Below are positions 1-5,309 of a DNA stretch of 11,164 bases, piece by piece (the first letter of the stretch is position 1; every line of letters begins with the position of its first letter). The translations under genes were made by a program, and so were the position numbers. This DNA is from Burkholderiales bacterium (GTDB taxonomy: Bacteria; Pseudomonadota; Gammaproteobacteria; Burkholderiales; Burkholderiaceae_C). The notes below the pieces were generated by a model. The model saw only the letters and a program-made list of their open reading frames with translations, searched no databases and was not told the DNA's origin. The DNA lies in assembly GCA_011390055.1 (NCBI GenBank), contig JAABTC010000033.1, positions 1 through 11,164 on the forward strand, read 5' to 3'.

Positions 1-1227
1 CTCTTCCACATCGTCGAAGAGGTGCAAAGACGCGGCCTGCCCAGCGAATTGGCATTGCTGCCGTTCATCGAGAGCGCCTTCAATCCGCAGGCCATGTCGA
101 GCGCACGGGCCTCGGGCATGTGGCAATTCATGCCGGCCACCGGTCGCGATTTCGCGCTGCGCCAGAACATCTTTCGCGACGACCGTCGCGACGTGCTCGC
201 CTCCACCCGTGCGGCGCTCGATTACCTGACCCGCCTGCACGGCATGTTCGGTGACTGGCATCTGGCCTTGGCTGCCTACAACTGGGGTGAAGGCAGCGTG
301 CAGCGCGCGATCCGGCGCAACCGGCAGGCAGGCCGGCCGACCGATTACGCCAGCTTGTCGATGCCGGCCGAGACGCGCGACTACGTGCCCAAGCTGCAGG
401 CGATGAAGAACATCGTGGCCAACCCGCAGAACTTCGGCCTCTCATTGCCGCCGCTGCAGAACCACCCCTACTTCCTAGGCGTGCCGATCGCGCGCGACAT
501 CGACGTCGCGCTGGCCGCAAGGCTGGCGCGTCTGCCCACCGCCGACTTCCAGGCCCTGAACCCGCAGATGAACAAGCCGGTGATCCTGGCCGCGGGCACG
601 CCGCAGGTGCTGCTGCCCTACGACAACGCAGCCGTCTTCGTGCAGGCCCTGGCCGACCACCAGGGCCCGCTCGCGAGCTGGACCGCCTGGGTCGCGCCCA
701 AGACCATGAAGACGACCCAGGCGGCGCAACAGGTCGGCATGAGCGAAGAAGATCTGCGCAGCATCAACAACATTCCGCCACGCATGCTGGTGAAGGCCGG
801 CTCCACTCTGCTGGTCCCGCGCAGCGCGCAGCGCCAGGCTGACGTGCCCGAACAGCTGGCGCACCATGCCGTGATGGCGCTGGCAGCCGACGCACCCCCG
901 TCGCGTCGCGTGGTGGTTCGGGTCGGCCGCAAGGGCGACTCGGTGGCCGCGATCGCCCGACGCTACGGCGTCAGCGCTGCACAGGTGGCACAGTGGAACA
1001 AGGTCACCGCAACCTCGCGTTTCGCGGGTGGCCGCACGGTCGAGTTGCAGCTGCCGCAGCGTGCCGCGCGTGCCGCCGTGGTCTCTCGCAGCGCCAGTGC
1101 CGAGCGCAGGAGCGTGCGCGCCGTGCGCAGCGCTCAAGCGCGCGCACCGGCCCGGGCCGTCGCGCAGCGCACCGCCAAGGGCGGCCTGCGCGTGGCCGAA
1201 ACGGCGGTGTCGACGAAGAAGCGCTAA
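1..1227 (+). CDS. mltD: Membrane-bound lytic murein transglycosylase D-like protein, 5' end missing
   Basis: The reading frame is open from base 1 to the TAA at 1225-1227 (408 codons); the signal peptide and true start lie outside the window, and a GTG at 22 is internal. The N-terminal part is a soluble lytic transglycosylase (SLT) domain. It has the family motif LLPFIESAF with the presumed catalytic Glu at bases 70-72, followed by MWQFMPATGRDF and LALAAYNWGEGSVQRAI. This order and wording match the MltD family, which cleaves the MurNAc-GlcNAc bond of peptidoglycan in the periplasm to give 1,6-anhydro products. Two LysM-like peptidoglycan-binding repeats follow, at about codons 230-278 (ending LLVPR) and 308-350 (RKGDSVAAIARRYGVSAAQV). 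The last 55 residues are Arg/Ala-rich and low-complexity, probably disordered and cationic. The gene converges on recR with 16 bp between stop codons. The family call is strong; the lipoprotein status typical of MltD cannot be checked here. Confidence 0.93.
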   Translation, partial: LFHIVEEVQRRGLPSELALLPFIESAFNPQAMSSARASGMWQFMPATGRDFALRQNIFRDDRRDVLASTRAALDYLTRLHGMFGDWHLALAAYNWGEGSVQRAIRRNRQAGRPTDYASLSMPAETRDYVPKLQAMKNIVANPQNFGLSLPPLQNHPYFLGVPIARDIDVALAARLARLPTADFQALNPQMNKPVILAAGTPQVLLPYDNAAVFVQALADHQGPLASWTAWVAPKTMKTTQAAQQVGMSEEDLRSINNIPPRMLVKAGSTLLVPRSAQRQADVPEQLAHHAVMALAADAPPSRRVVVRVGRKGDSVAAIARRYGVSAAQVAQWNKVTATSRFAGGRTVELQLPQRAARAAVVSRSASAERRSVRAVRSAQARAPARAVAQRTAKGGLRVAETAVSTKKR

Positions 1228-1245
1228 GCCTCCTGCGGGCGCTTC
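1218..1245. terminator. Possible bidirectional hairpin between mltD and recR
   Basis: GAAGCGC at 1218-1224 pairs perfectly with GCGCTTC at 1239-1245, giving a 7-bp stem with a 14-nt loop. It spans the stop codons of both convergent genes. On the minus strand the stem runs into TTCTTCG, which is only weakly U-rich; on the plus strand there is no U tract. It could end transcription from both sides, but it lacks the clear U run of an intrinsic terminator. Confidence 0.35.
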
Positions 1246-1837
1246 AGCGACGATCGCTCATCGCATGCGCGATGGTCGACAGGTCGACGTACTCCAGCTC
1301 GCTGCCTACCGGAACCCCGCGCGCCAGCCGCGTGACCCGGGCGCCGCGCGCCCGCAGGGCCAGACCCAGCGCATGCGCGGTGGCCTCGCCCTCGGCCGAG
1401 AAGCCGAGCGCCAGGATCACCTCCTGCACAGCCGGGTCAGCCGCCCGCTCGAGCAGTTCGGCCACGCCGATGTCGCGCACACCGATGCCGTCCAGCGGCG
1501 ACAGCCGCCCCATCAGCACGAAGTACAGCCCGCGGTAGCTGCCGGTGCGTTCGAGGGCCGCCTGGTCGGCCGGCGTCTCGATCACGCACAGTTTGCTGGC
1601 GTCGCGGCCGGCGTCGGCACACACCGCGCAGACCTCGCTCTCGCTGAAGGTGTGGCAGCGGCGGCAGTGGTGCACCCGCTGCACCGCGCCGCTGAGTGCC
1701 GTCGCCAGCTTCTGCGCCCCGTCACGGTCGTGCTGCAACAAGTGGAACGCCATGCGCTGGGCCGACTTGACGCCGACGCCAGGCAGCCGGCGCAGCGCAT
1801 CGATCAACGCATCGAGGGACGGCTCGGCGGCGCTCAA
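1244..1837 (-). CDS. recR: Recombination mediator protein RecR
   Basis: The 197-aa product has the full RecR architecture and the usual family length. A helix-hairpin-helix lies at about residues 11-30 (LRRLPGVGVKSAQRMAF). A four-cysteine zinc finger has C58, C61, C70 and C73. A Toprim domain covers about 81-176, and its C-terminal part includes ILALGFSAEGEATA. RecR works with RecF and RecO in the cytoplasm to load RecA on SSB-coated single-stranded DNA at gaps. The start is a TTG at 1837-1835. No ATG or GTG occurs in frame between it and the upstream region, and the next in-frame Met is residue 29, inside the helix-hairpin-helix. The TTG lies 13 nt after the ybaB stop, so the gene is the third member of dnaX-ybaB-recR and is probably expressed by read-through. 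No convincing Shine-Dalgarno sequence precedes it. The function is near certain; the start codon is likely. Confidence 0.96.
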   Translation of the reverse strand: MSAAEPSLDALIDALRRLPGVGVKSAQRMAFHLLQHDRDGAQKLATALSGAVQRVHHCRRCHTFSESEVCAVCADAGRDASKLCVIETPADQAALERTGSYRGLYFVLMGRLSPLDGIGVRDIGVAELLERAADPAVQEVILALGFSAEGEATAHALGLALRARGARVTRLARGVPVGSELEYVDLSTIAHAMSDRR

Positions 1838-1851
1838 TGGACCGTGTGCAT
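1834..1851 (-). other. Five-codon mini-ORF linking the ybaB stop to the recR start
   Basis: On the minus strand the ybaB TGA overlaps an ATG (TGATG at 1853-1849). That ATG opens a frame of five codons, MHTVH, which ends in a TGA at 1836-1834. This TGA in turn overlaps the recR start as TTGA. The geometry would let ribosomes ending on ybaB re-initiate, finish the mini-ORF and be delivered to the TTG. This could also be chance in a 13-nt spacer; no function is shown. Confidence 0.35.
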
Positions 1852-2177
1852 CAGAACGGCAGCTTCATGCCCGGCGGCAGCGGCATCCCGGCGGTCAGCT
1901 TGCCCATCTTCTCCTGGCTCACCGCCTCGGCACGCCGCACGCCGTCGTTGAAGGCCGCGGCCACCAGGTCTTCCAGCATGTCCTTGTCGTCGGCCAGCAG
2001 GCTCGGGTCGATGGCGATGCGCTTCACGTCATGCTTGCAGGTCATGGTCACCTTGACCAGGCCGGCACCGCTGACGCCCTCGACCTCCATCAGCGCCAGT
2101 TCGTCCTGCGCACGCTTCATGTTGTCCTGCATCGCCTGGGCCTGCTTCATCAACCCGGCGAGTTGGTTCTTCATCAT
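1851..2177 (-). CDS. ybaB: YbaB/EbfC family nucleoid-associated protein
   Basis: The 108-aa product (MMKNQLAGLMKQAQAMQDNMKR...) has the typical size and sequence of the YbaB/EbfC family. It starts with an amphipathic N-terminal helix rich in Gln/Met and ends in the conserved PLPPGMKLPF tail. Family members form dimers and bind DNA as small nucleoid-associated proteins; the exact role is still open. The gene is almost always encoded next to dnaX and recR, as here. Two tandem ATGs occur (2177-2175 and 2174-2172). An AAGGAG ribosome binding site sits 9 nt before the first and 12 nt before the second, so either could be used, and many homologues begin at the second Met. The dnaX stop is 16 nt upstream, so the RBS lies almost directly after it. 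The product differs from the long Arg/Pro-rich frame that continues upstream, which is only a shadow of dnaX. Confidence 0.95.
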   Translation of the reverse strand: MMKNQLAGLMKQAQAMQDNMKRAQDELALMEVEGVSGAGLVKVTMTCKHDVKRIAIDPSLLADDKDMLEDLVAAAFNDGVRRAEAVSQEKMGKLTAGMPLPPGMKLPF

Positions 2178-2186
2178 CGTTCGGCA

Positions 2187-2192
2187 CTCCTT
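2187..2192 (-). promoter_or_regulatory. Ribosome binding site of ybaB
   Basis: AAGGAG on the minus strand lies 9 nt before the first ybaB ATG and right after the dnaX TGA (2196-2194). It is the clearest Shine-Dalgarno sequence I found in the window and fixes the ybaB start to the ATG pair at 2172-2177. Confidence 0.8.
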
Positions 2193-2193
2193 T

Positions 2194-3987
2194 TCAATGG
2201 GGTTTGATCGACCCGGGCACGATGCGCGCGGTCTTGAATTCGGCCAGCATCTGCAGCACCAGCGGGTCGGCGTGGATGATCTGCTCGGCCTCCTGCTGCC
2301 GGCGCTGACGCTCGGCGACGATGCGGCGCGCCGGCGTGTCCTGCACGCTGCCGTCCTCGAGTTCGAGGCGCAGCGCCGGCAGACCCAGCTCGTCGGCGAG
2401 TGCTGCCGTGAGCTTGTCGCGCAGCGCTGCGGTGCGCAGCGACTCACGCTCCACGCGCAGCCGCCACAGCGGCGGCGGCCCCGCCTGCTGCTCGACGAGT
2501 TCGGACTGCAGCGCGAGCTCGCGCGCCAGGGCCGCCACGCGTTGACCCTGCTCGAGCCGGGCGACGAGGCCGGCCCAAACGTCGCCGAGCGGCGTCGGGC
2601 GCAGCACAGGCGCTTCCGGCGGGGGTGAAGCGGGCGGCGGGGCCGCAACGGGTGCCGACACGGGCCGCGCCAGCGGCGCGACCGCGGCACGACCGCCGGC
2701 GGTCTCGATCTCGTCGGGTGGCTCGTCGATCCACGACGGGGGCTCGGGCTCGCGCACCGCCGTCTGGCTGCGCGCCGGCGTTGGAGCCACGCGGGCCGGC
2801 TGGGCGGCCACCGCGGCCGGCGCCTGCGCGGCCGGCTTGGGCGCCATTGCGGCCGGGATGGTTTGGGACAGGCGGGTCGGTTCCGACCCGGCCGGCGCGA
2901 AGGCCAGCGCACGCAGCAGAATCATCGTCAGCCCGGCATGCGGGTCGGGGGCCAGGTTCAGTTCCTGTCGGCCATGCAGCGCCAGGCTGTACAGCAACTG
3001 CGTCTCGTCGGTGGGCAGCAGCGCGGCGAGCTCGCGCGCCACGGCGGTGTCGGGCTCGTCGTCGGGCAAGGCACCGGGCACGGCCTGCTCGATCGCCATC
3101 TGCTGCAGCAGGCGCGTCATCTCTTCCAGCGCACCGGCGGCCGACAGGCCGCGCTCGCGCAGTGCATCGACGCCGCCGAGCAAGGCCCGACCGTCGCGTG
3201 CGGCGAGCGCCCGCACGAAGTTCGCGGCATGGCTGCGGTCGACGCTGCCGAGCATCGCGCGCACACCCTCGACATCGAGCCGGCCGCCGCCGAAGGCTAT
3301 CGCCTGGTCGGTCAGCGAGAGGCCGTCGCGCATCGAGCCGCGCGCCGCGCGCCCCAACAGGCGCAGCGACGCGTCGTCGTGCGTCACGCACTCGGCCTTC
3401 AGCACCTGCGCCAGGTGCTGCTGCACCAGCTCGGGCGCCATCGGCCGCAGATTGAACTGCAGGCAGCGCGAAAGCACGGTGGGCAGCATCTTCTCGGGAT
3501 CGGTGGTCGCCAGGACGAATTTCAAGTACTCCGGCGGCTCTTCCAAGGTCTTCAACAGCGCGTTGAACGACTCCTTGGTGAGCTGGTGCGCCTCGTCGAT
3601 CATGAAGACCTTGAAGCGGCCGATGCTCGGCTTGTAGGCCGCGCGTTCGAGCAGGTCGCGGATCTCGTCGATGCCGCGGTTGCTGGCGGCGTCGAGTTCG
3701 ATGTAGTCGATGTAGCGGTCGCCATCGATCTCGGTGCAGGCCGCGCACACGCCGCAGGGCGTGGCGGTGATGCCGCCACTGCCGTCGGCGCCGGTGCAGT
3801 TCAGGCTCTTGGCCAGGATCCGGGACACCGTCGTCTTGCCGATGCCGCGCGTGCCGGTGAAGAGGTACGCATGGTGCAGGCGCTGCTGTTCGAGCGCATG
3901 CGTGAGCGCGCGCACCACGGCGTCCTGGCCGACCATCTCGGCAAACGAGCGCGGCCGGTACTTGCGTGCGAGCACCACATACGACAT
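2194..3987 (-). CDS. dnaX: DNA polymerase III subunit tau (clamp loader)
   Basis: The 597-aa product begins MSYVVLARKYRPRSFAEMVGQ, the canonical DnaX N-terminus, which fixes the ATG at 3987-3985 although the frame stays open further upstream. Features in order are: Walker A GTRGIGKT at 45-52; zinc-binding cysteines C64, C78, C81 and C84, with about five more residues between the first two than in E. coli; Walker B VFMIDEAH at 127-134; and the SRC motif with the arginine finger at 173-175. Clamp-loader domains II-III run to about residue 370. A Pro/Ala-rich linker (about 380-470) leads to a C-terminal tau-specific region that should contact DnaB and the polymerase alpha subunit. Tau organises the replisome and drives ATP-dependent loading of the beta clamp. 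I see no A-rich slippery heptamer of the E. coli gamma type. The gene heads the dnaX-ybaB-recR cluster. No Shine-Dalgarno sequence precedes the ATG. Confidence 0.97.
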   Translation of the reverse strand: MSYVVLARKYRPRSFAEMVGQDAVVRALTHALEQQRLHHAYLFTGTRGIGKTTVSRILAKSLNCTGADGSGGITATPCGVCAACTEIDGDRYIDYIELDAASNRGIDEIRDLLERAAYKPSIGRFKVFMIDEAHQLTKESFNALLKTLEEPPEYLKFVLATTDPEKMLPTVLSRCLQFNLRPMAPELVQQHLAQVLKAECVTHDDASLRLLGRAARGSMRDGLSLTDQAIAFGGGRLDVEGVRAMLGSVDRSHAANFVRALAARDGRALLGGVDALRERGLSAAGALEEMTRLLQQMAIEQAVPGALPDDEPDTAVARELAALLPTDETQLLYSLALHGRQELNLAPDPHAGLTMILLRALAFAPAGSEPTRLSQTIPAAMAPKPAAQAPAAVAAQPARVAPTPARSQTAVREPEPPSWIDEPPDEIETAGGRAAVAPLARPVSAPVAAPPPASPPPEAPVLRPTPLGDVWAGLVARLEQGQRVAALARELALQSELVEQQAGPPPLWRLRVERESLRTAALRDKLTAALADELGLPALRLELEDGSVQDTPARRIVAERQRRQQEAEQIIHADPLVLQMLAEFKTARIVPGSIKPH

Positions 3988-3994
3988 GCCGACG

Positions 3995-4000
3995 ATTCTA
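3995..4000 (-). promoter_or_regulatory. Putative -10 box of dnaX
   Basis: TAGAAT on the minus strand matches five of six bases of TATAAT and ends 7 nt before the dnaX ATG. Transcription would then begin at or next to the A of the ATG, giving a leaderless mRNA, which fits the lack of a ribosome binding site. No good -35 hexamer is visible at 16-18 bp. Confidence 0.45.
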
Positions 4001-4036
4001 CGAGCCGGAGGTGGACGGCCCCGGGCGTGCAGCCGC

Positions 4037-4042
4037 GATAAT
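4037..4042 (+). promoter_or_regulatory. Putative -10 box of the PurM-like gene
   Basis: GATAAT on the plus strand (five of six bases of TATAAT) ends 8 nt before the ATG at 4051. The best -35 candidate, TGGACG at 4012-4017, is poor and has a long 19-bp spacer. As on the dnaX side, this spacing predicts a leaderless or nearly leaderless transcript. Confidence 0.45.
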
Positions 4043-4050
4043 CGCTGCCC

Positions 4051-5178
4051 ATGAGCCGTTCCGCGCCGCCCGCAAGTCCGACCCTCAGCTACGAACAGGC
4101 GGGTGTCGACTACGCACTGATCGACCCGCTGAAAGTGCTGGCGCAACGCGCCGCCGCGGCCACCGCCACCCAGTTGGCGGGACACGGCTTCAGCGAAGTG
4201 AAGGCCTCGCGCGGCGAATCGGCCTATGTGGTCGACGTCGGGCCGTTCTACCTCGCGAGCATCGTCGAATGCCTGGGCAGCAAGGCGCTGGTGGCCGACG
4301 AGATGGCCAAGCTCACGGGGCGCAGCTATTACGAAGGCATTGCGCAGGACACCATTGCGATGGCGGTCAACGACCTGATCACCGTGGGTGCGACGCCGCT
4401 GGTGGTGCAGGCCTACTGGGCCGCGGGCGGCAGCGAGTGGTTCGCCGACGCAGCGCGCGCCCAGGCGCTCGTGGCGGGCTGGCAGCAGGCTTGCGAGCGC
4501 TGCAAGGTGGCCTGGGGCGGCGGCGAGACGCCCGCGCTGGCGGGCATCGTCGAGGCCGGGCGCATCGACCTGGCGGCCAGTTGCACCGGTCTCGTGAACC
4601 CGAAGGAGCGCCTTTCGCTGGGCGAGAAACTGGCGCCGGGCGATGCGATCGTGCTGCTGGCGTCGAGCGGCATCCATGCGAACGGCCTCTCGCTGGCACG
4701 CAAGCTCACCGAGCGCCTGCCCCAGGGCTACCTGACCCCGATCGACGCCCTCGGCACGCACTTCGGCCAGGCGCTGCTGGCGCCCACCACGCTCTACTCG
4801 CCCGTGACCGAGGCGTTGTGGCAGGCCGGCATCGCGGTGCATTACGCTGCCAACATCACCGGCCACGGCTGGCGCAAGCTGCTGCGCCACCCGGGCCGCT
4901 ACACCTACCGCATCGACGCCGTCCCCGCAGTGCCGAGCGTCTTGCGCTTCATGCAGACCCACGCCGGACACGACGATCACGAGGCCTACAGCACCTTGAA
5001 CATGGGCGCCGGCTTTGCGCTCTTCGTCGCGCAGGCGGATGCCGAAAGGGCCGTTGGGGTTGCACGCGAGCAAGGCATCGATGCCATCGTGGCCGGACGT
5101 GTGGAAGCCGGAGAGAAGCAGCTGCTGATCGAGCCGCTCGCCCTGCGCTTCGGCGACGACGCGCTGCAACTGCGCTGA
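4051..5178 (+). CDS. AIR synthase (PurM)-like protein, divergent paralogue
   Basis: The 375-aa product has the fold-defining motifs of the AIR synthase / PurM superfamily, ATP-binding proteins that also include FGAM synthase, SelD, HypE and ThiL. In order: YEQAGVD (14-20), a glycine-containing loop ECLGSK (73-78), GIAQDTIAMAVNDLITVGATPL (96-117), GGET (157-160), LASSGIHANGLSLARK (203-218), NITGHGWRKLLR (268-279) and STLNMGAGFALFV (314-326). The overall layout follows PurM, which closes FGAM to AIR in purine synthesis. Several signature places differ: the usual DGVGTK loop reads ECLGSK, TGGGL reads TGHGW, and FNCGVGM reads LNMGAGF. The organism's real purM is therefore probably elsewhere and this is a paralogue of unknown substrate; a true but divergent AIR synthase cannot be excluded. 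The start is the ATG at 4051, which has no Shine-Dalgarno sequence. The gene is divergent from dnaX and lies directly before ffs. Superfamily call sure, function not. Confidence 0.85.
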   Translation: MSRSAPPASPTLSYEQAGVDYALIDPLKVLAQRAAAATATQLAGHGFSEVKASRGESAYVVDVGPFYLASIVECLGSKALVADEMAKLTGRSYYEGIAQDTIAMAVNDLITVGATPLVVQAYWAAGGSEWFADAARAQALVAGWQQACERCKVAWGGGETPALAGIVEAGRIDLAASCTGLVNPKERLSLGEKLAPGDAIVLLASSGIHANGLSLARKLTERLPQGYLTPIDALGTHFGQALLAPTTLYSPVTEALWQAGIAVHYAANITGHGWRKLLRHPGRYTYRIDAVPAVPSVLRFMQTHAGHDDHEAYSTLNMGAGFALFVAQADAERAVGVAREQGIDAIVAGRVEAGEKQLLIEPLALRFGDDALQLR

Positions 5179-5192
5179 GGGCCGCGGCCCAC

Positions 5193-5198
5193 TACAAT
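5193..5198 (+). promoter_or_regulatory. -10 box of the SRP RNA gene
   Basis: TACAAT (five of six bases of TATAAT) lies 15 bp after the stop codon of the PurM-like gene. It is 7 nt before G5206, the first base of the predicted terminal stem of the SRP RNA. The bases between the box and the start are nearly all G/C (CCGCCTC), the kind of discriminator found at stable-RNA promoters under stringent control. No good -35 element is visible; it would fall in the last codons of the upstream gene. Confidence 0.6.
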
Positions 5199-5205
5199 CC
5201 GCCTC

Positions 5206-5300
5206 GACGGGCCTCCTCGCATGGGAGCGCGCCCAACCGGGTCAGGTGGGGAACCAAGCAGCCCTAAGCGTTGCTTCCAGTGCCGAGATCGGGCTCGTCA
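5206..5300 (+). ncRNA. ffs: Signal recognition particle RNA, bacterial small (4.5S) type
   Basis: This about 95-nt RNA is the scaffold of the signal recognition particle. It binds Ffh and, through its loop, promotes contact with FtsY for co-translational targeting of membrane proteins. The universal Ffh-binding core is clear: GGGTCAGG at 5239-5246, a GGAA tetraloop at 5250-5253, and AAGCAGCCC at 5256-5264. A terminal stem pairs GACGGGCC (5206-5213) with GGCTCGTC (5292-5299) over 8 bp including one G-U. A second stem pairs GGGAGC (5223-5228) with GCTTCC (5273-5278). The two pairs below the tetraloop are GG/CC (5248-5249 with 5254-5255), where the E. coli RNA has CC/GG; pairing is kept by a double compensatory change. 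Ends are inferred from the stem and the -10 box, within a few bases. No Alu domain is present, as expected for the short type. A small open frame starting at 5221 overlaps it and is not a gene. Confidence 0.93.
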
Positions 5301-5309
5301 CCTCGGCAT

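Noticed and set aside
2178..2912. Arg/Pro-rich extension upstream of ybaB in the same frame
   Set aside because: It overlaps dnaX out of frame, is low-complexity, and the good AAGGAG site and family length place the ybaB start at 2177 or 2174.
3988..5169. Upstream extension of the dnaX frame on the minus strand
   Set aside because: It is open only because the opposite strand encodes the PurM-like protein in GC-rich codons. The canonical DnaX N-terminus begins at 3987, and the extension has no recognisable domain.
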